Positions 53,675 to 62,973 of a stretch of 64,000 nt of DNA are shown here, piece by piece. Both the position numbers and the translations under genes were made by a program. Numbering within the stretch: position 1 is the stretch's first letter; each line of letters starts with the position of its first letter. Under the pieces are notes generated by a model, which saw only the letters and a program-made list of their open reading frames with translations, did no database searches and had not been told where the DNA came from. The DNA is from Planctomycetota bacterium (GTDB lineage: Bacteria > Planctomycetota > SZUA-567 > H5-PLA8): the NCBI GenBank assembly GCA_027493525.1, contig JAOSKN010000001.1:744001-808000 (forward strand), in the 5' to 3' direction.

Positions 53675-55009
53675 ATGAAAGCCATGCGGATGATGGGCCC
53701 CCTGGTCGGCGCCACCTTTGGGGGCTTTGCCTTGGCCGTCCTGGTGGGGTTCCTCGCGAAGATGGACGTGGTGGTGACGGCGCCGGGGGAGATCCGGCCG
53801 ATCCGGTACGCGGAACTGCGGCCGGTGGTCGAGGGGCGCGTGATCGACCTGTACCACTCGGAAGGGGACTACGTGAAGGCGGGCGAACCGATCCTGCGGA
53901 TCGACGCGGCGCCGGACGAGCTGGCGCGCGCCAAGCTGAAGGCTCAGGTGGACGACTTCGAGAACCAGCTCGCGGACCAGGACCGGCAGCGCAAGGAGCA
54001 GCAGGCGAAGGTCGAGCTGGCCCGGGCCTCGATCCTGGAAGCCGAAGCGGACGTCGCGACGCGGAAGGTGCAGCTCCGGGACGCCCAGACCGCGCTGGCG
54101 CAGGCCAAGGCGCAGCCGGAGGCGCTGGAGATCTGCATCGCCGAGGAAGAGTTGAAGCAGAAGACGATCGCCGAAGCGGACGCGAAGAAACTGCTCGAGG
54201 ACAACCGCACGCTGCTGGAGAAGGGGGTGCTCTCGCAGCACAGCTACGAGAAGTCGGAGAGCGCGTACAAGACGGCGTGCAGCGAGACGGAGGTCTCGCG
54301 GAACAAGCTGGCCCTGCTGATCAAGCAGAAGAAGCTCAGCGAAGGGAACGGCGCGCTTGCGCTGGAGAAGGCCGAGGGGCAGGCGGCCTCGGCCCGCGCG
54401 GAGGTGCAGGCGGTCGAGGCGCGGCTGGAGAAGCGCAAGCGCGAGCTGATGCTCGCGGAACTGGCCCTCGAGGACCGCCGCGAAGCCGACCGCCTCAAGT
54501 CGGAACTGGAGCGCGCCCGGCTCGAGGACGATCGGCTGACTCGGATCATCTCCGAGAAGACCATGTGCGCGCCGATCGCCGGGATCATTCACGATTTCCA
54601 CGTCAAGGTCGGGCAGACCATCAGCCATAAGGACAACCAGGGCTGGGTCTACGACGTGACGGAATTGCTCTTCTACGCCTACACCAAGCAGGTGGACATG
54701 ATGGAAGTCGCGCCCCAGCAGCCCGCGCTCCTTTACATCGACGCGCTGCCCTACAGGAAGGAAGGCACCTTCGACGGGCAGGTTGTGGAAGTAGGGCAGA
54801 TCGCCGAGGCCCCCGAAACCGGCACGCATTACTCGGGCTCGCTGAAAGTGCTCCAGTCCGACCCGTCCCCGCGCGGGCTGGCGATCCTCAAGATCCTTCC
54901 CGAACCCGGCGAGAAGCGCCTGCGCGTGGGCTTCCCGGGCTACGCCGAGATCACCGTGGGGCGCGCCTCGATCTTCGAGGTGCTCTTCGATACGCGCAGC
55001 AAGCGCTGA
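53675..55009 (+). CDS. HlyD-family periplasmic adaptor/secretion protein
   Basis: A 444-residue membrane fusion protein. One N-terminal membrane segment (LVGATFGGFALAVLVGFLAK), then the split lipoyl/barrel-sandwich domain (IRPIRYAELRPVVEGRVIDL, YHSEGDYVKAGEPILRID). A long coiled coil follows (about residues 80-300, rich in Lys/Glu/Ala), then MCAPIAGIIHDFHVKVGQTI and a C-terminal beta domain. Such proteins bridge an inner-membrane pump to the outer membrane. No ABC, RND or TolC gene is adjacent; the divergent MFS gene is the only transporter nearby. Confidence 0.85.
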   Translation: MKAMRMMGPLVGATFGGFALAVLVGFLAKMDVVVTAPGEIRPIRYAELRPVVEGRVIDLYHSEGDYVKAGEPILRIDAAPDELARAKLKAQVDDFENQLADQDRQRKEQQAKVELARASILEAEADVATRKVQLRDAQTALAQAKAQPEALEICIAEEELKQKTIAEADAKKLLEDNRTLLEKGVLSQHSYEKSESAYKTACSETEVSRNKLALLIKQKKLSEGNGALALEKAEGQAASARAEVQAVEARLEKRKRELMLAELALEDRREADRLKSELERARLEDDRLTRIISEKTMCAPIAGIIHDFHVKVGQTISHKDNQGWVYDVTELLFYAYTKQVDMMEVAPQQPALLYIDALPYRKEGTFDGQVVEVGQIAEAPETGTHYSGSLKVLQSDPSPRGLAILKILPEPGEKRLRVGFPGYAEITVGRASIFEVLFDTRSKR

Positions 55010-55103
55010 ACCTCCGGGTAAGCGGGCGTTCTTAAGGGCGCTCCCTGGCCGGCGCTCCCCGGCATGCTAAGGTATGGGCCTTGGCATCAGGAGCCTCCCG
55101 CCC

Positions 55104-56939
55104 ATGCCCGCGCTCACTCGCCTCGCTGAGAACCTCTACGTCCACCACGGCGCCGTCAACACCGGGATCGTGAAGGACGGCCCGCGCGCGCTGCTGCTCG
55201 ACGGCGGCGGCGCGGAGCTGGAATCCGCGCTGCGCGAACTGGGCGTGGAGCGCGTCGAGGCGGCCGCCTTCACCCACCATCACCGCGAACAGACGCTGAG
55301 CGCGTACGCGCTCGCGGCGCGCGGCGCGCGGCTGTACGTCCCGAAGGCCGAACGTGGCCTCTTCGAGGCGGTCGAGGACTTCTGGCGCGAGGACCGGTAC
55401 TTCTGGCGCACCTATAAGGACATGCCGCTGACGCGCGCGCTCCCGCGGAACGTGCCCGTCGCGCGCGCGCTGGCCGCGGGCGAATCCTTTGAGTTCGGCC
55501 CCGCGCGGATTGCGGTCCTGGCCACGCCCGGGCACACGCGCGGGCATCTGTCCTACCGCGTGGAGGTCCCCGGCGCGGGTCCATTCGTCTTCTGCGGGGA
55601 TACGCTTTGCGGCATCGGCCAGGTGCCGGATCTCTTCAGCCTTCAATACAAGGAACCGGTGGTGAAGTCCGATTACCACGGTTTCATGGGCGCGCGCGGC
55701 GAACTGGTCGCGAGTCTGCGGCGGTTGAAGGAACAGCGCGCCGCGGCGCTGATCCCTTCCCGCGGCGGGGTTTTGCGCGAGGCGGCGGCGGCGCTCGACG
55801 CGACCGTCGCGAACCTCGAGGCGGCGTATCTCAACTACCAGAGCATCTCCGCGCTGCGCTGGTACTACCCCGAGGCTTTCGCCGCGTACGCCGGCTGCCC
55901 GCAAAACATGCCGCTCTCGGCGCAGTTCCCCTACCCCGACTGGCTTAAGCATTACAACACCTGCTGGGTGCTGGTCAGCGAATCCGGCGCGGCGCTGGTG
56001 ATGGACATCACCAACAAGAATGTCCATGAACAACTCGAATCCGAGCACGCCAAGGGCGTCTTCGGCGCGATGGAAGTCGTCTGGCTGACGCACTACCACG
56101 CCGACCACACCGACGGAATCGTGCCGTTCCAGGCCCGGCATCCCTGCGTGCCGCTCTGGACCGACGCGCGCGTGGCCGACGTGGTGGAGCGCCCGCGCGC
56201 GTGGAAACTGCCCTGCGTGGACCTGCATCCGCTGAAGGTGAGCCGCCGTACGGAGCACGGCGAGTCGTGGACCTGGCGCGAGTTCAAGCTCACCGCGTAC
56301 CACCTGCCCGGGCAGACCTGGAACCATGGCGGGCTGCTCGCCGAGGGGCGCGGGAAGCGGCTCTTCTTCGGCGGCGACTCCTTCACGCCTTCGGGGCTCG
56401 ACGACTACTGCGCGCAGAACCGCAACCTGCTGGGCCGCGGCCGAGGCTACGACGCGTGCCTGGCGCTGCTGGAGGAGCTGAAGCCGGACCTCGTCTTCAA
56501 CTGCCACGTGGACGTGGGCTTCACGTTCAACGCACGGGAGCTGGCCTACATGCGCGCGCAACTGGCGCGGCGCGAGACACTCTTCGCCGCGCTGACGCCG
56601 TGGCCGCACCCGGACTTCGCGACCGACGAGAACTGGATTCGCGTCGATCCGTGGGAACAGGACGCCCGCGCCGGCCAGGCGCTGCGCGCGAAGGCCGTCG
56701 TCTGGAATCACGCCACGCGGGCGATCCGCGTCGAGCTTCGCCCCGCGGGGCCCGACGGCCGGGCGTACGGCGAGACGGCCGCGCTGGACATCCCCGCGCG
56801 GGGCGCGGGCGAGGCGGAATTGAAGTTCCTGGTCCCCGCCGACGCCAGGCCCGGCCGCAACGCCGTGCCCTTCGAAGTCGCGCTCGACGGCAAGCCCCTG
56901 GGCGCGATCGTCGAGGCGCTGGCGGTCGTGAGAGCATGA
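55104..56939 (+). CDS. Double metallo-beta-lactamase-fold protein
   Basis: A 611-residue protein with two MBL-fold domains in tandem. First (about residues 1-250): TPGHTRGHLSY and FCGDTLCG are kept, but the HxHxDH motif is altered to THHHREQ. Second (about 270-500): LTHYHADHTDG is canonical, with YHLPGQTWNHGG, FFGGDSFTPSG and FNCHVDVGF completing the dimetal site. The first domain therefore probably lacks full metal binding. A C-terminal immunoglobulin-like tail (500-611) follows. No signal peptide. MPALTRL at 55104 has AGGAG upstream. The substrate is unknown. Confidence 0.82.
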   Translation: MPALTRLAENLYVHHGAVNTGIVKDGPRALLLDGGGAELESALRELGVERVEAAAFTHHHREQTLSAYALAARGARLYVPKAERGLFEAVEDFWREDRYFWRTYKDMPLTRALPRNVPVARALAAGESFEFGPARIAVLATPGHTRGHLSYRVEVPGAGPFVFCGDTLCGIGQVPDLFSLQYKEPVVKSDYHGFMGARGELVASLRRLKEQRAAALIPSRGGVLREAAAALDATVANLEAAYLNYQSISALRWYYPEAFAAYAGCPQNMPLSAQFPYPDWLKHYNTCWVLVSESGAALVMDITNKNVHEQLESEHAKGVFGAMEVVWLTHYHADHTDGIVPFQARHPCVPLWTDARVADVVERPRAWKLPCVDLHPLKVSRRTEHGESWTWREFKLTAYHLPGQTWNHGGLLAEGRGKRLFFGGDSFTPSGLDDYCAQNRNLLGRGRGYDACLALLEELKPDLVFNCHVDVGFTFNARELAYMRAQLARRETLFAALTPWPHPDFATDENWIRVDPWEQDARAGQALRAKAVVWNHATRAIRVELRPAGPDGRAYGETAALDIPARGAGEAELKFLVPADARPGRNAVPFEVALDGKPLGAIVEALAVVRA

Positions 56940-57031
56940 AGCCGCGCGGCTTGCCTGGATGCCGATGCGCCGTAGACTTCAACGCCAAGCGATCGCCCCT
57001 TTTCGCGCCGTAGGCCCGGAGGATCTTCGAC

Positions 57032-57946
57032 ATGCCCCGCTTCGCCTGCCTGCTGTCCCTCTTCTGCGCCGCGGCGCTCGCGGCCTCCGAACCGGCCGCG
57101 CCGGCCAAACCCGGCCCCGACGCGGCGCTGAAGCTGCTGAAGGAAGGCAACGCGCGCTTCGCCGCGGGCAAGTCCGAGCAGCCGCGCACCGACGCGGCGC
57201 GGATCAAGCTCGCCGGCCAGGCCGACCAGGGCGACTACGCCTACGCGACGGTGCTGGCGTGCAGCGATTCGCGCGTGCCAGTGGAGCGGCTCTTCGACGC
57301 GGGGGTGATGGACCTCTTCGTCGTGCGCGTGGCCGGAAACGTGGTGGACACCGACGAGGCCGGGAGCATCGAGTACGGGCTGGCGCACGTGAAGACGCCC
57401 GTGCTGGTGGTGCTGGGGCATACGCAATGCGGCGCGGTGACGGCGGTGACGCAGGCCGCGCTGGGGCACGGGCACGCGCTGGAGCGGAACATCCCGCCGC
57501 TGGTGGCGAACATCGGGCCGGCCGTCGAACGGACGCGCAAGCGCTTCCCCGACCTGAAGGAGGGCGACCTGATCGCGCGCGCCATCGAGGAAAACGTCTG
57601 GCAGGGCGTCGAAGACCTCTTCATGGGCAGTCCCGCCACGCGGCAGCTCGTGAAGGAAGGCAAGGCGAAGGTCGTGGGCGCGATCTACGACGTCGGCGCC
57701 GGCGGCGTGACCTGGCTCGACGAGAAGCGCGCCGGGGAGATCCTGAAGCAGGTCGAGAAGCACCCCGACCGGGCCATGGACCCCATGGCCGCGCCCGCCC
57801 ACGGCGAGCCGAAGCAGGAGAACCCCGACTCCAAGGAACCGCAGGCGAAGCAGGAGAAGCCGGAGGCGCCGGCGCGGCGGGAAGAACGGCAGCCGGGCGA
57901 CCGCCGCCGCTGGGACTCGGACTCGAACCAGACGCCGGGCTCGTAG
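57032..57946 (+). CDS. Exported beta-class carbonic anhydrase
   Basis: A 304-residue enzyme interconverting CO2 and bicarbonate. Signal peptide FACLLSLFCAAALAASEPA. Zinc ligands in LACSDSRVP (Cys, with the Asp-Arg dyad) and LGHTQCGAVTA (His, Cys). VVRVAGNVVDTDEAGSIEYG is the family block between them. After the domain (about residue 250) comes a charged Pro/Glu/Lys tail of 50 residues. ATG 57032 has GGAGG upstream. Export would place it in the periplasm, converting CO2 near the membrane. It is followed by the transglutaminase/TPR gene 33 bases on. Confidence 0.93.
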   Translation: MPRFACLLSLFCAAALAASEPAAPAKPGPDAALKLLKEGNARFAAGKSEQPRTDAARIKLAGQADQGDYAYATVLACSDSRVPVERLFDAGVMDLFVVRVAGNVVDTDEAGSIEYGLAHVKTPVLVVLGHTQCGAVTAVTQAALGHGHALERNIPPLVANIGPAVERTRKRFPDLKEGDLIARAIEENVWQGVEDLFMGSPATRQLVKEGKAKVVGAIYDVGAGGVTWLDEKRAGEILKQVEKHPDRAMDPMAAPAHGEPKQENPDSKEPQAKQEKPEAPARREERQPGDRRRWDSDSNQTPGS

Positions 57947-57979
57947 CGCGGGCGGCCCTTTCGATCGGAGTGGAAGCGC

Positions 57980-59411
57980 GTGCGCATCGAACGCCCCTGT
58001 CGCCTGGCCCTGGGTCTGGCCCTCGTGCTCGTCTGCGCGGCCGGCGCGCGCGGCGAGGAGGATCTCTTCACCGAGGCGCTGGCGATATCCAAGCGCCTGG
58101 ATCCTGAGACGGACGAGGCCGCCTGCCGGCGCGAATTCGCGGCGTTGGTGGCGGAGATCAAGGCGAATCTGGCCGCCGCCAACGTGGCCGACCCCGCCGA
58201 GCCCCAGCACCGCCCGGCCGTACTGGCCGAACTGAACCGCAGGATCCTGATCGACCGGCAGGTCTCCTACATCTCGAACAAGTATTGGCGCGACAGCCTC
58301 TTCACCGCCGCCCTGCTGCGGAAGCGCGGCAACTGCCTCTCGACGGCGCTGCTGTACCACTTCGTGGCGCGCGAACTCAAGCTGCCCGCCGGGCTGGCGC
58401 TGCTTCCCGACCACGCGCTGATCTGCTGGCCGGACGCGCAGGCCCCGCTCTTCGTCGAGACCACGGCCAAGGGCCAGCTCATCCCCAGGGACGCGCTGAT
58501 GCTGAAGTACGGGCTGGAGGAGGCCGACCTGAAGCCCAACGGCTTCCTCGTGCCGCTCGCCGAGCCCGATCTGCGCGCGGAACTGCGCGGCAACTGGTCG
58601 CGGATTTTGTGGACGATGACCGAGCGCGAGGAGGCGCTGGCGCTGCTGAAGAAGGCGCGCGCGGGCCGCCCCGACGACCCGCACCTCAAGTTGCAGGAGG
58701 CGCGATACCTGCTGGAACTGGGCCGGGTGGAAGAGGCGCGCCCGATGCTCGAGGGGCTGTTGAAGGCTGGCGGCGGCTCGTACGCGAAGGCGCAGGCGGC
58801 GTGCGCGTGGGCCGACTTCCTGACCACGCGCGGGCGCATCGACGAGGCGCTGGAGGTGCTGGGCGCGAACTGGGAAGGCGCGCCGAACTTCCTCAAGCTG
58901 CGCATGCTCGACCAGCTCGGCGAACTCCACCGCCACAAGCGCGACTTCGAGAAGGCGATCCGCTACCACAAGCTGCTGACGACGCTGGATCCCGGCGCCG
59001 AAAGCTACGACGAACTCGGCTCGGTCCTCACCGAGGCCCACCGCGACGCCGAGGCGATCGCGGCCTACGAGAAGGCGCTCACCTACAACCCGGAGAACTT
59101 CTTCACCCGGGTGATCCTGGCGGGGCTCTACGAGCGCTCGGGCGAACGCGAGAAAGGGCGCGCGTACTTCGCGAAGATCGAGGAACCGCGCGACCACAAG
59201 CTCACCTGGCACTGCGCGCTGGTCTGGTACTACGCGAACATCAAGGAAGAGGAAAAAAATGCTCGCGGAGATGAAGAAGTCCTTCGCGCTCGACGGCTCG
59301 GGGCACGTGTACCAGTATTTCGTCCGCGAACCCGACCTGGATCCGTACCGCGAGCGCGCGCCTTTCGCCGAACTGATGAAAGCGCACGCGCCGAAGGACG
59401 CCGGCCAGTAG
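57980..59411 (+). CDS. Transglutaminase-like/TPR exported protein, frame-interrupted
   Basis: Signal peptide (CRLALGLALVLVCAAGARG). Residues about 85-195 resemble the SirB1/transglutaminase-like domain: ALLRKRGNCLSTALLYHFVA with the Cys and LLPDHALICW with the His. The C-terminal half is tetratricopeptide repeats (NFLKLRMLDQLGELHRHKRD, DAEAIAAYEKALTYNPENFF). At the A7 run 59253-59259 one A too many breaks the frame; with A6 the protein continues MLAEMKKSFALDGSGHVYQY to the TAG at 59409-59411, about 476 residues. It may trim or crosslink substrates at the cell surface; the role is not known. Confidence 0.78.
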
Positions 59412-59421
59412 GCGCGCCGCG

Positions 59422-60387
59422 TCACAGCAGCGCGCGGCCCGCCTTCAGCGCCTCCGCGCGGTAATGCCGCGGCGACTGCTTGAAGTATTCGCGGAAGGCC
59501 TTGCTGAAGCGCTCCGCCGAGCCGAACCCGACCCCCTGCGCGATCTCGCCCACCGGGCGCTCGGTCTGCGCGAGCCATTCCGCCGCGCGGCGCAGCCGGT
59601 ACTGCCGCAGGTACTGCATCGGCGGCTGCCCCAGTTCCGCCACGAAGAGCCGGTGCAGGTGCGTCACCGAGAGCCCGACCTGTTCGGCGATCCCCTCCAG
59701 CGACTGCCCGGCGCGGTAGTTGGCGTGCATGATCACGCGCGCGCGCTCGACGTAATGCCGCGGCGCGAGCCGCTCGATGGTCGCCGCGCGGCCCCGGTCG
59801 AGCTGCCGCTCGGGGCCGGTCGCCACGCAGCGCCGCGCGAGGTGGACGAGGAGCTCCACGGCCAGCGCGCCCACCCGCATGCGCACGCCCGGCCGGCGCA
59901 CGCGGGCCTCCTGGTGGTACTGCGCGACGAGCCGCTTGAACTCCTCGTCGTCCTTCGCGAGCCCGGCGTAGTGCTCGGGGATGCCGCCGCCGAGCAGGCT
60001 CGCGGCGACGACCTCCAGGTCCAGCCGGTACGGCTCGAGCTTGCGCGGCGCGGCGGCCTGCGCGGGCAGGTTGATCGCCAACACGATCAGTTCACCGTGC
60101 GGCGTGATCCAGCGGTGCGGCTTGTCGGGGCCGAGCACGGCCAAGTCGCCTTCGCGGAACGCGAAGCTGACGCGGCGCTCTTGCGGCGTCCCGGGGTAGC
60201 GCTGGAGTTCCAGCGTCGCCTCGCCCTCCAGCCCCACCAGGACCTGCTCGCCGGCGTGCGTGTGGAAGCCCGGCACCTGCCGGCTGGCCTGGCGCCCGGT
60301 AAAGATGCGGTCGACGGCCCCGCCGAGGAGGTCGTCGAAGGCCATCTCGACGGAGGTGCTGGCGGCGTGCGGGGCGTCCTTGGGCAT
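59422..60387 (-). CDS. AraC-family transcriptional regulator with cupin sensor
   Basis: A 321-residue regulator. N-terminal cupin (about residues 30-130; QVPGFHTHAGEQVLVGLEGE, REGDLAVLGPDKPHRW) likely binds a small sugar or aromatic ligand. The C-terminal double helix-turn-helix (215-315) reads IAEQVGLSVTHLHRLFVAEL, EIAQGVGFGSAERFSKAFRE. It is convergent with the TPR gene. The divergent gene at 60559 or genes nearby may be targets; no operator was found. Confidence 0.9.
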   Translation of the reverse strand: MPKDAPHAASTSVEMAFDDLLGGAVDRIFTGRQASRQVPGFHTHAGEQVLVGLEGEATLELQRYPGTPQERRVSFAFREGDLAVLGPDKPHRWITPHGELIVLAINLPAQAAAPRKLEPYRLDLEVVAASLLGGGIPEHYAGLAKDDEEFKRLVAQYHQEARVRRPGVRMRVGALAVELLVHLARRCVATGPERQLDRGRAATIERLAPRHYVERARVIMHANYRAGQSLEGIAEQVGLSVTHLHRLFVAELGQPPMQYLRQYRLRRAAEWLAQTERPVGEIAQGVGFGSAERFSKAFREYFKQSPRHYRAEALKAGRALL

Positions 60388-60558
60388 GCGGGTACGGCTC
60401 CCGGGGCATGGTAATTTTCGACAAGTTTACTTTATGCTACCGGGCGGCGTTACGGCAAGGGCATTGGAGCGCAGAGGCTTACCCGAACGTTGCCAAGCCG
60501 AGTCCCGCGCCTAGACTGCCCTGGAAGCCCTCGCTTCAAACACGATGGGGAAGCCTAT

Positions 60559-61029
60559 ATGACCCGCGACCGGTTCGCTCGGATTGGGCGCTTGCTGCCG
60601 GCCCTCCTGTGCATCAGCGGCGCGTGCGCGTCCGCCGACAAGGGCGACCTTCCGCGACTCACCGACGCGGAATGGCTGCAGATGATTGTGGTCTTGCCCG
60701 AGCGGAAGGAGCTCAGCCGGGACGCCTCCGATCTGCTGATCGGCCAGGCCAAGGCCCCGGTCCGCGCCGAGGAGCTGAAAAGCAGGCTGAACTCATGGGA
60801 GAAACTGCTCGAACGGGTCCAACAGGCGCACCCGCCCGCCAAGCGCGAGAAAGCCAAGGAGCAGTTCGTGCGCGGCATTACCGGCCTGACCGCAGCCCTG
60901 AAAAAAATCCTGGACCTCGCGGACAAGGGCGGCCTGATCGCGCCCAAGGATCCGCGCCTGGAGGCGTTGCAGAAGGAGTGGCAGGAGGCGCTGCTTCTGG
61001 TCGGACCGGTTATGGCGGGGGAGATCTGA
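60559..61029 (+). CDS. Small exported protein of unknown function
   Basis: A 156-residue protein with a signal peptide (RIGRLLPALLCISGACASA); SGAC is a weak lipobox, so it may be a lipoprotein. The mature part is helical and charged (TDAEWLQMIVVLPERKELSR, REKAKEQFVRGITGLTAALK). ATG 60559 is chosen because the signal peptide starts there; the frame continues upstream without signal character. No family recognised. It converges with the aminotransferase gene. Confidence 0.55.
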   Translation: MTRDRFARIGRLLPALLCISGACASADKGDLPRLTDAEWLQMIVVLPERKELSRDASDLLIGQAKAPVRAEELKSRLNSWEKLLERVQQAHPPAKREKAKEQFVRGITGLTAALKKILDLADKGGLIAPKDPRLEALQKEWQEALLLVGPVMAGEI

Positions 61030-61038
61030 CGCCACCGC

Positions 61039-62232
61039 CTACCTCCCGTTCAGCGCCGCCCCCGCCGCTTCCACGCCCGCACCGGCCTTCACCTTCACGC
61101 CCTGCGCCTGGAGGATCGCGCCGAGCGCCGAGAGGAAGAGCAGGACGTGGTTGCCCTGCGCACCTTCGCCCATCAGGCCGACGCGCCAGGTCTTGCCCTT
61201 GAGCGGCCCCAGCCCGCCGCCGATCTCCAGGCCGTGCTGCTCGAGCAGAACCTTACGGGTCTTCGCGTCGTCGGCGCCGGCGGGGACGTTCACCGTCGTC
61301 ACGGTCGGGCAGCGCAGCCCGGGGTGCTTCACGAAAAGTTCCAGGCCCATCGCTTCCAGGCCGGCGTGGAGCGCCTTCGCGGCGTGGGTGTGCCGCGCCC
61401 AGCGCGCCTCCAGGCCTTCCTCGTCGATCAGGCGCAGCCCTTCGAGCAGCGCCCAGGTCATGTTGATCGGGCCGGTGTGGTGGTAAACGCGCTCCTCGTT
61501 CCAGTACTTCCGGACCAGCGTGAGGTCGAAGAACCAGCTCTGCACGGGCGTCTTGCGGTTCTTGAGTTTCTCTTCCGCGCGCGGGCCGAAGGTCAGCGGC
61601 GCGATGCCGGGCGGGACGCCGAGGCACTTCTGGCTGCCGGTGTAGACCGCGTCGATCTCCCATTCGTCGGCATGGAACGGGACGCCGCCGAGGCTCGCGA
61701 CGGTGTCCACCAGCAGCAGCGCGCCGTGGGCGTGGCAGAGCTTCGCGAGCTCGGGGAGCCGGTCCTGGACGACGCCGGTGGAGGTCTCCGCGTGGACGAG
61801 CGCGACGAGCTTGACCGGATGCCGGCGCAGTTCGGCCTCGAGCTGCGCGGGGTCCACGGCGCGGCCCCACTCGACGTCCAGTTCGCGGACCTTCGCGCCG
61901 CAGCGCTCGGCGATGCCCGTCATCCGCCCGCTGAAGACGCCGTGCTTGCCGACCAGCACGTCGTCGCCGGGTTCGATCAGGTTGACGAGGCTCGCCTCCA
62001 TCGCGCCCATCCCGGTGGTGGGCAGCGCGAGGGTCAGCTCGTTGCGCGTGCCGAAGAGCGTGCGCAGGCGCCGCTGGGTCTCGTCCATGGCCTGGAAGTA
62101 GAGCGGGTCCATGTGCCCGACGACGGGGCGGCTCAGCGCGAGGTACACGCGCGGGTGGATGTTGCTGGGGCCGGGGCCCATCAGGATCCGCGCGGGCGCG
62201 CGATCGGCGTTCTGGTGCGGGGTCTCAGCCAT
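61039..62232 (-). CDS. Class V aminotransferase (alanine-glyoxylate/serine-pyruvate type)
   Basis: A 397-residue PLP enzyme. ILMGPGPSNIHPRVYLALSR is the family N-terminus. ALPTTGMGAMEASLVNLIEP, HAETSTGVVQ and LLVDTVASLGGVPFHADEWE precede the Schiff-base lysine in TGSQKCLGVPPGIAPLTF. It would move an amino group between alanine or serine and glyoxylate or pyruvate. Start ATG 62232, with GGAG 7 bases upstream; the frame extends further but without family sequence. It may serve photorespiration-like or serine metabolism; the exact pair of substrates is not fixed by sequence. Confidence 0.92.
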   Translation of the reverse strand: MAETPHQNADRAPARILMGPGPSNIHPRVYLALSRPVVGHMDPLYFQAMDETQRRLRTLFGTRNELTLALPTTGMGAMEASLVNLIEPGDDVLVGKHGVFSGRMTGIAERCGAKVRELDVEWGRAVDPAQLEAELRRHPVKLVALVHAETSTGVVQDRLPELAKLCHAHGALLLVDTVASLGGVPFHADEWEIDAVYTGSQKCLGVPPGIAPLTFGPRAEEKLKNRKTPVQSWFFDLTLVRKYWNEERVYHHTGPINMTWALLEGLRLIDEEGLEARWARHTHAAKALHAGLEAMGLELFVKHPGLRCPTVTTVNVPAGADDAKTRKVLLEQHGLEIGGGLGPLKGKTWRVGLMGEGAQGNHVLLFLSALGAILQAQGVKVKAGAGVEAAGAALNGR

Positions 62233-62347
62233 GAGCAGGCTCCTGTCGTGAAGTTCGTCCCTGCACGATAGGAAGCGCTGGCGGGCGGGGCAAACGCAAA
62301 TGCGCCCTCGCTTCCCGCCGCCGGGCTCAACCGTTACCATGCCGCGC

Positions 62348-62641
62348 ATGGCCGAGCCGAACTCACCCGCGCGCCTCCGCCTCCACGCCCTGCTGTCGGG
62401 GCGCGTGCAAGGCGTGGGGATGCGCATGACCGTGGCCTCGCTGGCGCCGCGCTACCATCTGGTGGGCTGGGTGCGGAACCTTCCGGACGGCCGAGTGGAA
62501 CTCCTGGCCGAAGGCCCGGAGGCGCAGCTCGATGCGTTTCTGGCCCGGCTTCACGAAGTGATGCCGGGATACATCAGGCAGTTGCAAGAGACGCGCGGGA
62601 ACGCCCAGGGCGGGCTGGGCCGTTTCGAGATCCGGTATTGA
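62348..62641 (+). CDS. acyP: Acylphosphatase
   Basis: A 97-residue enzyme hydrolysing acyl phosphates. Signature LSGRVQGVGMRMTVASLAPR (the usual GVGFR has Met in place of Phe; Arg kept) and the catalytic Asn in GWVRNLPDGRVELLAEG. ATG 62348 is the best start; ATG 62339 is also in frame. Divergent from the aminotransferase gene, with 115 bases between the two starts. Confidence 0.93.
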   Translation: MAEPNSPARLRLHALLSGRVQGVGMRMTVASLAPRYHLVGWVRNLPDGRVELLAEGPEAQLDAFLARLHEVMPGYIRQLQETRGNAQGGLGRFEIRY

Positions 62642-62973
62642 GGGCGCTTGCAGCCACAAGGTGCGCAACCGGACCCATGGTCAATCCCTGCCGTAGTGTT
62701 CAATACCCAATCTCAGCGGTGTCCGATTTTGAACATGTTTCTAGCAAAGAATTTGTGGAATATAGAGGTAAAGACTTGATGAAAAGTGCCGCCTTCATAG
62801 AATCGCCCTCGCTCTCAAACACTTAGCAACTAGCCGTAGGCAAGACCTGTGAATGGCACGGTAGGTGCTCCAGTGCATTCACTGGGATACCTCGTGAACC
62901 AGAACGCAGGACAAGAGGGCCTGAAGCGCTTTCGCGCCATGGCCGGTGCATCCACTTGGAGGGGATCGACGAG
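62642..62973. other. Gap with A/T-rich island, no supported gene
   Basis: 332 bases between acylphosphatase and the porin gene. The middle (about 62,700-62,830) is clearly A/T-richer than the surroundings. A 49-codon frame from ATG 62677 to the stop at 62824 is open but has no ribosome-binding site or family features. The last 60 bases lead into the GGAGGGG site of the porin. Confidence 0.5.

Noticed and set aside
62677..62826. 49-codon frame in the A/T-rich gap before the porin.
   Set aside because: No ribosome-binding site, no conserved features and different base composition from neighbouring genes; kept as a non-coding gap.
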